From Methanocatella intestini (GTDB lineage: Archaea; Methanobacteriota; Methanobacteria; Methanobacteriales; Methanobacteriaceae): a DNA stretch of 64,000 nt. Of the stretch, positions 55,766 to 63,848 are shown one piece after another (the first letter of the stretch is position 1; every line of letters begins with the position of its first letter). Position numbers and translations under genes: made by a program. The stretch lies in assembly GCF_002252585.1 (NCBI RefSeq), contig NZ_NQLD01000004.1; one strand, given 5' to 3'. The notes beneath the pieces were generated by a model. The model saw only the letters and a list, made by a program, of their open reading frames with translations, had not been told where the DNA came from and ran no database searches.

Positions 55766-57052
55766 TTAATTTTTTTTCTTTTTCTTTTGAACAATGTGAG
55801 TTTGCTTTTCCAATACTCTTGTATCAGAAGGCAAATCCTCATATAATAAAACACCAGATCCTATAGTAGAGTTATGACCTACTTTTACACCTGGAGAAAA
55901 ACTTGAATTAATACCTGTTTTTACAGAATCGCCAATAATAGCTCCTAACTTACGTCTTCCACTGTCTATTTTTTGATTTTTGATTTTGGTTTTAATAGTT
56001 GCATTATCAAAACGCAAATTAGCTATATTTGTTCCTGCTGCTATATTACAGTTAGAACCAATAACAGAGTCACCTACATAACTTAAATGACTGACATTGG
56101 TATTTTCCATAATAATTGAGTTTTTAATCTCAACAGCATTTCCAACATGAACATTGTCACCAAAGTAAGTGTTTCCACGAATATAAGAGTTAGGACCTAT
56201 ATCACAGTTTTTACCAATGTACACATTTCCTTCAATGTACACACCGGCTTTAATAACACTTCCCTCATCTAAAAATACTTCACCATGAATAAATGCACCA
56301 TCTTCAATTGTTCCTTTAATTTCTGTTTTAAGTTTGCCGATTAAATCTTCATTTACTTCAATTAATTCCCATGGTCTGCCAACATCAATCCAATCTTTAG
56401 AAGTTTTATGACCGATAACTGTTTTATTATCTTTAATTTGCAAAGATACTGAATCAGTAATTTCATATTCACCCCTTTCAGAGATTTCTGTTTTACGAAT
56501 CTTGTCAAAAATATCTTTATTGAATATGTAAATTCCAGCATTAACCAGATTACTTGGCGCCTCTTCACGTTTTGGTTTTTCTACAATGCTTTTAATATTT
56601 CCGTTTTCAATTTCAACAACACCAAATGCTGAAGGATCTTCCACTTCAGTTAAAAGCATTAAAGTATCAGGTGTTAAATAATTATACTTCTTAATTATTT
56701 CATGAATAATTTCATCATCAAGTATAATATCTCCATTTAAAACTATAATACTATCGTCAATAAAATCTTCACCATATGAAATAGCATTAGCTGTTCCTAA
56801 AAAGTCTTTTTGAGTTTTATAGAAAATATTAACACCAAAATCACTTCCGTCTCCAAAGTAATTTCTAACCATTTCCTCTTTATAACGTACAATAAGTAAA
56901 ATATCAGTTATACCATTGTCTCTTAAAGACTCAATATTATACTGAATAATTGGTTTTCCAGCTACCGGCAACATTGTTTTAGGTTTTGTAAGGGTCAGCG
57001 GCCTCATTCTAGAACCTTCGCCGGCACTTAAAATTATAGCTTTCAATTTCAT
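55766..57052 (-). CDS. glmU: GlmU-like sugar-1-phosphate nucleotidyltransferase/acetyltransferase
   Basis: 428 residues. The N-terminal domain has the nucleotidyltransferase motif LSAGEGSRMRPLTLTKPKTM and a metal loop VLNGDIILDD. The C-terminal part is a left-handed beta-helix (IEGNVYIGKNCDIGPNSYI, VGDSVIGSNCNIAAGTNIAN) as in bifunctional GlmU, ending in a Lys-rich tail. Together with GlmM it would make UDP-GlcNAc for envelope polymers. It is the first gene of a six-gene operon (57052 to 50775), with a GGGGTA ribosome site. Confidence 0.85.
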   Translation of the reverse strand: MKLKAIILSAGEGSRMRPLTLTKPKTMLPVAGKPIIQYNIESLRDNGITDILLIVRYKEEMVRNYFGDGSDFGVNIFYKTQKDFLGTANAISYGEDFIDDSIIVLNGDIILDDEIIHEIIKKYNYLTPDTLMLLTEVEDPSAFGVVEIENGNIKSIVEKPKREEAPSNLVNAGIYIFNKDIFDKIRKTEISERGEYEITDSVSLQIKDNKTVIGHKTSKDWIDVGRPWELIEVNEDLIGKLKTEIKGTIEDGAFIHGEVFLDEGSVIKAGVYIEGNVYIGKNCDIGPNSYIRGNTYFGDNVHVGNAVEIKNSIIMENTNVSHLSYVGDSVIGSNCNIAAGTNIANLRFDNATIKTKIKNQKIDSGRRKLGAIIGDSVKTGINSSFSPGVKVGHNSTIGSGVLLYEDLPSDTRVLEKQTHIVQKKKKKN

Positions 57053-57145
57053 TACCCCATAAGTTATTACTTTAAACTATTATAATATGTTAAGTTTATA
57101 CTTATTAATTAATTTTTTTAATTGAAAAAAGAAGGTTGAAAAAAA

Positions 57146-57167
57146 CATGCAGTATAATAGCTGCATG
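57146..57167 (-). terminator. Terminator after glmM paralog 2
   Basis: CATGCAG (57146-57152) and CTGCATG (57161-57167) form a perfect stem, followed on the minus strand by a T run. It separates the DUF92-apgM-glmM run from the glmU operon. Confidence 0.85.
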
Positions 57168-57176
57168 AAAAAGAAA

Positions 57177-58514
57177 TTAAATATTTTCTTTTATGATTTT
57201 AACACAGGTTTCTTTAATTGCCTGAGCTTTTGTGCTGTCTTTAGACTCTAAAGTTATTCTGATATAATCTTCAGTTCCTGAAGGCCTTACTAAAACCCAG
57301 CTGTCATCCTTGAAAGTTAATCTAACACCATCAATGGAATTAATTTCTTTAATATCGTCAAAACTGTCTTTCAATAAATCTTCCATGTTTTCCATGACTG
57401 CTGTTTTAGCTTCTTTAGAACAGGTTATTTTTTCACGGATATTGGGATAAGAAGGAATCTCTAAGAGCAATTCAGACAATTTGCCTTTGTTTGATACAAG
57501 TTCGGCCATTCTCAAACCTGAAAGTATGCCGTCAGGACACATGCAGAAATCAGGATGCAGCCATGTTCCTGAAGGTTCTCCTCCAAATGCAGCATCTTTT
57601 TCTATTATAACTTCAGCTACATTTACATCTCCGACTTTAGTTCTTAAAACATCGCCTTTTACAGATTCATCCATACATAAACCTGCATCTACAGTAGTAA
57701 CTATATCTCCATCAAATTCTTTAGACATCAATGCGAGTAAAGAGTCAAATGGTGAAATATTTCCGTTTTCATCAATTGTAATCATTCTGTCTGCATCTCC
57801 GTCATGAGCAATTCCCAAATCTGCTCCGATAGCTACTACAGTTTTCATTAAATTTTGCAGGTTTTCTGCATTTGGTTCTGGATTTCTTCCTGGGAAAAAT
57901 CCGTCAGGCTGAGAATTGAGAGCTGTTACCTCACATCCAGCTTTTCTAAATACCAAAGGAGATATTTCGCTTCCAGCACCTGAAGCACAATCAATAACAA
58001 CTTTTAATCCTGGTTTAATATTTACCATACTTACTAAATCATCAATGTATTTTCCTTTAATTTCTTCATTAACTTTTAAGCTACCAACTTTATCCCAGCT
58101 TACTGAAGTGTAGGATTTGTTTGAATAGATTTCTTCAATTTCAGCTTCCTGAACTGATGTATATGCCATTCCGTTAGAATTCCATATTTTAATCCCATTG
58201 TACTGTGAAGGATTATGTGATGCAGTTAACATTATTCCGGCATCTGCTCCTAATTTATCAGTAGCATAACCTACTAAAGGAGTCGGAACCATACCTATTT
58301 TAATTACATCTACTCCGCTTTCAAGTAAACCTGCACAAATAGCCTGATCAAGCATTATATTAGTAGTTCTTGTATCATAACCTAAAACTACAGTTCCTTC
58401 ATTACCTAAATAGTAAGCTAAAGATTTACCGACATTTAATGCAAGTTCACAGGTAACTTCAGAATTTATTTTCCCCCGGATTCCTGAAGTTCCAAACAGT
58501 TTTTTAACAGCCAT
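57177..58514 (-). CDS. glmM: Phosphoglucosamine mutase (paralog 2)
   Basis: An in-frame ATG at 58550 overlaps apgM, but MAVKKLFGTSGIRG from 58514 is the family start and leaves a 13-bp gap. 445 residues: phosphate loop FGTSGIRG, active Ser99 in TASHNPSQYNG, metal loop HDGDADR, and C-terminal RPSGTED. It interconverts glucosamine-6- and -1-phosphate. It lies beside the glmU-like gene; the copy at 47821 differs in the first loop. Confidence 0.92.
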   Translation of the reverse strand: MAVKKLFGTSGIRGKINSEVTCELALNVGKSLAYYLGNEGTVVLGYDTRTTNIMLDQAICAGLLESGVDVIKIGMVPTPLVGYATDKLGADAGIMLTASHNPSQYNGIKIWNSNGMAYTSVQEAEIEEIYSNKSYTSVSWDKVGSLKVNEEIKGKYIDDLVSMVNIKPGLKVVIDCASGAGSEISPLVFRKAGCEVTALNSQPDGFFPGRNPEPNAENLQNLMKTVVAIGADLGIAHDGDADRMITIDENGNISPFDSLLALMSKEFDGDIVTTVDAGLCMDESVKGDVLRTKVGDVNVAEVIIEKDAAFGGEPSGTWLHPDFCMCPDGILSGLRMAELVSNKGKLSELLLEIPSYPNIREKITCSKEAKTAVMENMEDLLKDSFDDIKEINSIDGVRLTFKDDSWVLVRPSGTEDYIRITLESKDSTKAQAIKETCVKIIKENI

Positions 58515-58527
58515 TAAATCAACTCTT

Positions 58528-59766
58528 TTAAGCTCCAAATTTATGAGCATAGTTCATTAAATCCATCATGATATTCATAACATCAGATCCTCTAATTCTG
58601 CAAAGCCCTCCTTTTGCAACAGCTACTTCAGAGTATTCACAAACATCATCTACTCTTACTTCAGGACCTGTGATAATAACAGGTACTGGATCACCAGAAT
58701 GGTTTAAAACAGAAATTGGAGTTGAATGATCAGCAGTTAAGAAAATATAAACATCTTCAAGTTTTTTAAGTTCGCTCATAACAACTCTGTCAACTTTTTC
58801 AATGAAGTCACGTTTTTCAATAGCCTGACCGTCATGACCTGCTTCGTCTGCTCCGTCAATGTTTATCAGGAAAAAGTCATGGTCTGAATTTTTAACCTGA
58901 TCAAGGATAGTGTCTCTGATATTTTCCAAATTGGTGTCAATTCCACCAGTAACATCTTCCATTTCAATAATGTCCATACCTGCGAATCTGCCTATTCCCA
59001 TAATAAGACCTGTTTCAGCAATACATGCAGAATTAACTTCATATTTGTCATTTAGAGCTTCTACAACTGGAACTTCTCCTGCACCACGAGGAATGATAAT
59101 ATTTGCTGGAGGTTCATTGTTTTCTATTCTTTCCAAATTAACCGGATGGTCTTTAATCATTTCATAAGATTTAGCTACTAATTTATTTAAGATATCTGCA
59201 GTTTTTTTAGCTTCTTCAGAATCGTCCAAAGCTATGACTTCTTTAGGTTTGTTTCCTTCCACTTTAGGATCCGCATCACTTACTTTATCTGAAAGGCCTT
59301 CACCTCTCAATACTAAAACTGCTCTGTGGCCAGTTGATTCTTTAAAAATAATTTTAATGTCAGGATAATCTTCCAGAACCATTGTATTTAACACTTCAAC
59401 GATTTCATGAGTTCCCTCTCTGATTCTTCCTGCACGCCTGTCAGTAACTATACCATTTTCATCAGCTGTTGAGAAATTGCACCTGAATGCAATATCTCCA
59501 GGAATAACATCCACTCCAACACCAGCTGCTTCAAAAGGACCTCTTCCGGTGTATACTTCATATGGGTCATAACCTAAAATAGATAAATGAGCAGTATCAC
59601 TACCCGGTATAATTCCCGGAGCTATAGAATCCATAATTCCAGTTATACCATTTTTAGCCATTTCATCCATGTTTGGAGTGTTAGCTGCTTGGAGAGGGGT
59701 TTGATTATCAAATTCTTTAAGTGGACGGTCCCCCATACCATCCATAACTAAAACTATTCCCTTCAT
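58528..59766 (-). CDS. apgM: 2,3-Bisphosphoglycerate-independent phosphoglycerate mutase (archaeal ApgM)
   Basis: 412 residues of the alkaline-phosphatase superfamily. Metal and phosphate ligands are Asp9 in VMDGMGDRP, Ser56 in PGSDTAHLSILGYDP, and the C-terminal FLTADHSTP plus NHSGDPVPV. It interconverts 3- and 2-phosphoglycerate in gluconeogenesis. An AGGTGAC site precedes the ATG. Upstream is a 62-residue membrane protein, downstream glmM. Confidence 0.94.
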   Translation of the reverse strand: MKGIVLVMDGMGDRPLKEFDNQTPLQAANTPNMDEMAKNGITGIMDSIAPGIIPGSDTAHLSILGYDPYEVYTGRGPFEAAGVGVDVIPGDIAFRCNFSTADENGIVTDRRAGRIREGTHEIVEVLNTMVLEDYPDIKIIFKESTGHRAVLVLRGEGLSDKVSDADPKVEGNKPKEVIALDDSEEAKKTADILNKLVAKSYEMIKDHPVNLERIENNEPPANIIIPRGAGEVPVVEALNDKYEVNSACIAETGLIMGIGRFAGMDIIEMEDVTGGIDTNLENIRDTILDQVKNSDHDFFLINIDGADEAGHDGQAIEKRDFIEKVDRVVMSELKKLEDVYIFLTADHSTPISVLNHSGDPVPVIITGPEVRVDDVCEYSEVAVAKGGLCRIRGSDVMNIMMDLMNYAHKFGA

Positions 59767-59825
59767 AATGTCACCTTAATATAATACTTTTAAATATATT
59801 TTTCAATAGTTATAAAATTATTAGT

Positions 59826-60014
59826 CTAAAAACCTATTAAAGGTTTAATCATAACTTTAATTAAATTTGCAACAGAAAACAGTACAAGTATCTTAACCCA
59901 GGTACATTTATCCTTAAAAATCTCATCGCCATACCTGTGTTTATAATACACTGCAATAATTACTGCAATAAGTGTTGAAACACCAATATCAAAATTAAAC
60001 TCTGCCACGGACAT
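59826..60014 (-). CDS. Small two-helix membrane protein
   Basis: 62 residues with two hydrophobic helices (about 10-24 and 42-58) joined by a charged loop (YYKHRYGDEIFKDKCTW). I do not recognise a family. It lies between DUF92 (36 bp) and apgM (59 bp) in the same direction, so it is probably co-transcribed. Confidence 0.6.
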   Translation of the reverse strand: MSVAEFNFDIGVSTLIAVIIAVYYKHRYGDEIFKDKCTWVKILVLFSVANLIKVMIKPLIGF

Positions 60015-60050
60015 GATTTACTATCTGTTTTAACTTATTAAAATAATTAA

Positions 60051-60731
60051 TTAAACAAGTAAAATACCAATCAAAGCTCCGGTAATAGTAGCTATAAGAT
60101 TTACATGTTCATTTGTAAGTAAATCTTTTCTCTCAAAGACTGCCCCAAGGATACTGTCCATAAAACAGCCTAATGTTCCTGGAATAACTGCTAAAATAAC
60201 ACCTAAAACAGGATCGTGAATAATTCCAAGCAAATAAGCACAAATACCAATAACCGCTGCACCAACCATACCTGCAACAGTTCCTAAAACAGATACTGCT
60301 CCATCAGTTCCCGGTTCGACCTTTTTAAAAGTAGTAATTAATCTAGGCTGATGCAATACTCCTATCTCACTAGCTAAAGTATCTGCTGTTGCAGTAGCTA
60401 TTGCTCCAATAAATCCTCCGACAAATGATAAATAGTAACCGCCAAATGCTGCCATCATAACTGCTACAATACCATTTGAAATAACATTTTTAGTAGTCCT
60501 TCTACCTTCAAATTCTCCTAAAGATTTTTTATATGATTTTGAGAATTTTGTAGCTACCAAACTTAAAATAAGGAATATCAAAATTAATAATAACCAGTTA
60601 AATCCCGCTGAAAAAATAATGATAATACCCATAACAATCATAACAACTGATCCAAGAGCATCTAAGGATTTTCTTTTGTATGTTAAGAACCCTAATAAAA
60701 ATAGAATTAAAACATAACCCCAATTAATCAT
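60051..60731 (-). CDS. DUF92 family membrane protein
   Basis: About 226 residues from the ATG at 60731 (an in-frame ATG at 60749 overlaps a GGTTGA site). Six or so helices, with the family segments EGRRTTKNVISNG, ATADTLASEIGVLHQPRLI and VEPGTDGAVSVLGTVAG. Related plant proteins (VTE6) are phytyl-phosphate kinases, so an isoprenoid-phosphate role in archaeal lipid metabolism is conceivable. The family function in archaea is unknown. Confidence 0.82.
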   Translation of the reverse strand: MINWGYVLILFLLGFLTYKRKSLDALGSVVMIVMGIIIIFSAGFNWLLLILIFLILSLVATKFSKSYKKSLGEFEGRRTTKNVISNGIVAVMMAAFGGYYLSFVGGFIGAIATATADTLASEIGVLHQPRLITTFKKVEPGTDGAVSVLGTVAGMVGAAVIGICAYLLGIIHDPVLGVILAVIPGTLGCFMDSILGAVFERKDLLTNEHVNLIATITGALIGILLV

Positions 60732-60843
60732 TATTAACTTTTCAACCATATTATCAACATAATAGTATTTCTAAAGAATAATATAAAAATCTACCTAATT
60801 TTAACCATATAATTAATATAATATATTAACCATAATTTATCTT

Positions 60844-61476
60844 ATGAGAACATTATATAAGATAATTATTGTACTGGCTATCTTATTTGTAAGTATTGAA
60901 ATGGGACATATCATCCCTGGAAGTTCCGTTTATGTTTTAATTATATTAATAATCCTTGCAGGAATCATCAGCTACACCATTTCAATTTACAATGACTTAG
61001 TGACTAAAAGAAACCAGGTAAAAAGTTCCTGGAGTAAAATTGATGTTCAGTTAAAAAGAAGAACTGATTTAATTCCGAATTTAGTGGAAATTGTTAAAGG
61101 TTATGCCCAACACGAAAAAGAGACATTCAGTCAGGTAAGTCAGGCTAGAGCTTCACTAATGAATGCAAGAAATATTGATGATATACAGAAATCCAATTCT
61201 CAGCTATCCAGAAGTCTTGTTAATCTATTCGCAATAGCTGAAAGGTATCCTGAACTAAAAGCCAATACAAACTTTTTAAATTTACAGGGACAACTACAAG
61301 AAAGCGAAGATAAAATAGCTACTTATAGAGAAAGGTTCAATAATTTTGTTTTGGTCTACAACAACAGCTGTGAACAGTTTCCAGGTAATTTAGTTGCACA
61401 GCTATTTGGATTTAAAACTGCGAACTTTATTGAAATTCCCGAAGATGAAAAAGCTGTGCCGAAAGTGCAGTTTTAA
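60844..61476 (+). CDS. LemA family protein
   Basis: 210 residues. Two hydrophobic N-terminal segments (residues about 5-45) are followed by the LemA coiled-coil domain: YNDLVTKRNQVKSSWSKIDV, RRTDLIPNLVEIVKGYAQHE, FAIAERYPELKANTNFLNLQ. LemA proteins are membrane-anchored with a helical domain and an unknown role. It is divergent from the DUF92 gene. Confidence 0.9.
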   Translation: MRTLYKIIIVLAILFVSIEMGHIIPGSSVYVLIILIILAGIISYTISIYNDLVTKRNQVKSSWSKIDVQLKRRTDLIPNLVEIVKGYAQHEKETFSQVSQARASLMNARNIDDIQKSNSQLSRSLVNLFAIAERYPELKANTNFLNLQGQLQESEDKIATYRERFNNFVLVYNNSCEQFPGNLVAQLFGFKTANFIEIPEDEKAVPKVQF

Positions 61477-61514
61477 TTTTTTTTATAACGAAATATAACA
61501 ATGTGATATACTGA

Positions 61515-61557
61515 AATGAAAAAAAATAAGTAAAAGTATTTAGTTCAATACTTTACT
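61515..61557 (-). terminator. Likely terminator after rps3ae
   Basis: An imperfect stem AAGTAAAGTATT/AATACTTTTACTT spans the rps3ae stop and is followed on the minus strand by an 8-T run. Limits are approximate. Confidence 0.5.
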
Positions 61558-62121
61558 TTTGATAATTTCCACTCTTTTGAGAGGGTAGATTTTTTTAGCA
61601 TTGTGGTAAACTTCAGATGCTAATTTACCGTTTACAACAAGTTTTATTAATTCATCGAAAGATTTTTCTGCTGCAGTTTCAGCCAATAAATCATTGATAA
61701 CTTGTCTCATGTATTTTTGTTGGGAAGATTTAGCCCTTCTGGTAGTTACTGCAAGTACATGAAGTTTAACTTTACGGTCATCTTTAGTTTTAACAATAGA
61801 AGAAGCATCGATTCTACTGGTTCCCCTTCTAATCATACTTCTTACATAATCAGTAGTAGTTTTGTGACCAGTGAATTTGGTGTTTGCAACATCTCCTGCT
61901 ACATTGTCAATTTCAAATCTGAGTTTGATGTACTGTTTGGAAAAGTCACCGGACAATTCCCTCATAGTAACTTCTACTCCCCTACCAATAAGGTAATCAG
62001 GATCTCTTGCTGGAGTTTCTCCAATTTCTTTGTCTTCAAAGTTTACTGGTGTTTTAATAGTATACCAGGATTTTTCTTTCCATGTATCACGTACTCTACG
62101 CCTTGTTTTTGCTTTTGCCAT
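61540..62121 (-). CDS. rps3ae: Ribosomal protein eS1 (S3Ae)
   Basis: 193 residues with the archaeal eS1 features: RRRVRDTWKEKSWYTIKTP at the start, GRGVEVTMRELSGDFSKQYI and MIRRGTSRIDASSIVKTKDD in the middle. It belongs to the small subunit near the mRNA exit. A GGTTGAT site precedes the ATG. It stands alone, with a long leader region upstream. Confidence 0.95.
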   Translation of the reverse strand: MAKAKTRRRVRDTWKEKSWYTIKTPVNFEDKEIGETPARDPDYLIGRGVEVTMRELSGDFSKQYIKLRFEIDNVAGDVANTKFTGHKTTTDYVRSMIRRGTSRIDASSIVKTKDDRKVKLHVLAVTTRRAKSSQQKYMRQVINDLLAETAAEKSFDELIKLVVNGKLASEVYHNAKKIYPLKRVEIIKSKVLN

Positions 62122-62574
62122 TATATCAACCTTTTATAGTTTTTCCGTAAATTTCTATTATCATTAAAAATATAGCTATCGCTATAGTAAATTTAAAAAA
62201 TAGCCTACCAAATACTGTATTTGTTAAATCAAACACAACACAGAATATAAAATAAGATTATAATTGATTATAGTTTTATAATCCGTTAATCGACTACTGT
62301 GAGTTCTACTCACTTATTTTAAAGAATAATTCATTATAAAGTTTTAAATTATTAAAACCCGCCCTTAAAGGTTACTATTACTTTTTTTCTTCATGATATA
62401 TAAAGCTTGTTAAAGGATTAAAGATTTATTCCATATAACTTATAACATCAGTTATTACAAACTTAAACAAAAAGAATGATTATAATATCATTTTAAAATA
62501 GTAAAAACTCATTAAAACAAAATAAAAATATGATTTCATAACACGGACCGGAAAATAAGGAGCATTAAAACTCC
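62122..62574 (-). other. Long leader or small-RNA region upstream of rps3ae
   Basis: A minus-strand TATA box (GCTTTATATATC, about 62395-62406) predicts a transcript starting near 62370, about 250 nt before rps3ae. The transcript would begin with a GC-richer CCTTTAAGGGCGGG stretch (about 62355-62368) and a perfect hairpin GTGAG/CTCAC (62299-62303, 62309-62313). It could be a regulated leader or a separate RNA. No coding frame was seen. Confidence 0.35.
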
Positions 62575-62579
62575 TTATT
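62554..62579 (-). terminator. Terminator after the small lipid-facing protein gene
   Basis: AATAAGGAG (62554-62562) pairs with CTCCTTATT (62571-62579) across an 8-nt loop; the stem includes the stop of the gene at 62575. Confidence 0.65.
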
Positions 62580-62952
62580 CCATACTAGGCAAATATTTTT
62601 GGTCTGAAGCATAGCTGGATCCAATTAATTTTCCATTAGAAGTATTATACTGTCTAAAACCACCATCAGAATAAGTTACTTCACGATAATAGCTGCCGTC
62701 GTCTGCCTGATAATTATATTTTACCACTTCACTTACAACATAAACTCCTGAATCAGATGATGGTTTTGGCTGACTGTTATCATTTGTATTGTTTGCAGTT
62801 GTGTTATTAGTTAAATTTTCAGCAGTGCAGTTAGTATATGACATATCGTCTTCATCATCATGGAAATCATCCACGAAAGCAATTGCAAATGCTATAATGC
62901 ATGCCCCAGCAATAATTGCGCAAATTATTATAATCAAATCCTTAGATTCCAT
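62575..62952 (-). CDS. Small membrane-anchored secreted-type protein, unknown function
   Basis: 125 residues from the ATG at 62952, nine bases after GGAGGTT; a TTG at 62967 lies in that ribosome site and is rejected. One N-terminal helix (about 6-26, LIIIICAIIAGACIIAFAIA) is followed by an acidic, Asn/Thr-rich linker with many N-glycosylation-type sequons and a short Tyr-rich domain (VVKYNYQADDGSYYREVTYS). It is likely exposed outside the cell. I recognise no family. Confidence 0.7.
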   Translation of the reverse strand: MESKDLIIIICAIIAGACIIAFAIAFVDDFHDDEDDMSYTNCTAENLTNNTTANNTNDNSQPKPSSDSGVYVVSEVVKYNYQADDGSYYREVTYSDGGFRQYNTSNGKLIGSSYASDQKYLPSME

Positions 62953-62980
62953 TAAAACAACCTCCAATTAATTTTTTAAA

Positions 62981-63053
62981 AGCCCATATGGGGAGTCGAA
63001 CCCCAGACCTATTGATTACGAGTCAATCGTTCTACCATCTGAACTATATAGGC
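62981..63053 (-). tRNA. tRNA-Thr (CGT)
   Basis: On the minus strand: acceptor GCCTATA (from 63053) with TATGGGC, D arm GTTC/GAAC, anticodon stem ATTGA/TCAAT, loop CTCGTAA with anticodon CGT, T arm TGGGG-TTCGACT-CCCCA, discriminator T. 73 nt, no encoded CCA, no intron. Its 5' end overlaps the 3' end of the VanZ-like gene. Confidence 0.95.
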
Positions 63054-63397
63054 TTAATTATTACATTTGTAATTAAGTAGTATACAAACATTCCGATAAA
63101 ATAACATAAAACATCCCACCAATCAGAAACACTGCCAGGTCTTAAAAAAATAGCCAGATATTCCCCTAAAAAAGACAGACCTACTGTAATTACAAACAAG
63201 TATTTAAAGGACATTACTTGAGTATTTGACCTGTATAATGAAATGCTGTTTATTAAAGCAAAAAATAAAGGCACAGCTAGTAAATCATTTAGATAATTAT
63301 TGAAAAACGGAATTCCCAAATTCTTTAAAACCAACTGATTCAAACTATAAATAGCTAATGTGCCAATTACTATCACAATATTTGTTTTATTTTTCAT
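63044..63397 (-). CDS. VanZ-like small membrane protein
   Basis: 117 residues with four hydrophobic helices and a conserved-looking LRPGSVSDWWDVLCYFIG segment typical of the VanZ-like family. The function in archaea is unknown. The stop codon TAG lies inside the tRNA-Thr acceptor/position 8-9 region, so the messages overlap by 10 bp. A 22-residue frame ends one base before its start. Confidence 0.65.
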   Translation of the reverse strand: MKNKTNIVIVIGTLAIYSLNQLVLKNLGIPFFNNYLNDLLAVPLFFALINSISLYRSNTQVMSFKYLFVITVGLSFLGEYLAIFLRPGSVSDWWDVLCYFIGMFVYYLITNVIIKPI

Positions 63398-63398
63398 A

Positions 63399-63467
63399 TT
63401 ATCCTAAAATAGAAAATATCACTAGTGCAATAAGCACTCCTAAAATAATAGTACATAATTCTTCCAT
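63399..63467 (-). CDS. Candidate 22-residue hydrophobic small protein
   Basis: The frame starts at an ATG at 63467 and reads MEELCTIILGVLIALVIFSI plus LG and a stop. It is one membrane helix with an acidic N-terminus, and its TAA is one base before the VanZ-like ATG. There is no clear ribosome site. It may be a coupled small membrane protein or a chance frame. Confidence 0.35.
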   Translation of the reverse strand: MEELCTIILGVLIALVIFSILG

Positions 63468-63523
63468 AATACTAATATTGTGATTATCATATATAAAACT
63501 TGTTAAAAAAATAAAAAGAAAAA

Positions 63524-63847
63524 TTAGCTATTCATAAAATTATAGTGATCAATATATCTTTGTAAAACCTCCTCAACAGGACCTTCATCACTAACCAGTT
63601 TAATACCTGCATCTTCTGCTTTAATTTTAGATTTGAATCCGTGCTGAGTAGAAATTATAACATCACAGTCACTGCATTTTTGAATAACATCTCCACCCTG
63701 ATGTTTAGCATTCTTATCAATAGCTACTTTTCTTGTTTCAACAAAATCAAATTTATCATCAACTACATCATAAATAGCTAATGATACTGCTTTTCCCAAA
63801 TGCAAATCAACAGCATCTCCGTTAGAAGATGCAAGTGCAATTCTCAT
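63524..63847 (-). CDS. NifX/NafY-type dinitrogenase iron-molybdenum cofactor-family protein
   Basis: 107 residues from the ATG at 63847. The fold is the NifB/NifX-like FeMo-cofactor-binding domain: MRIALASSNGDAVDLHLGKA, GGDVIQKCSDCDVIISTQHG, VSDEGPVEEVLQRYIDHY. Many archaea have such proteins without nitrogenase, where they probably bind or move metal clusters. The start is 1 bp past the stop of the upstream flavodoxin-family gene, so the two are co-transcribed. Confidence 0.85.
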   Translation of the reverse strand: MRIALASSNGDAVDLHLGKAVSLAIYDVVDDKFDFVETRKVAIDKNAKHQGGDVIQKCSDCDVIISTQHGFKSKIKAEDAGIKLVSDEGPVEEVLQRYIDHYNFMNS

Positions 63848-63848
63848 T

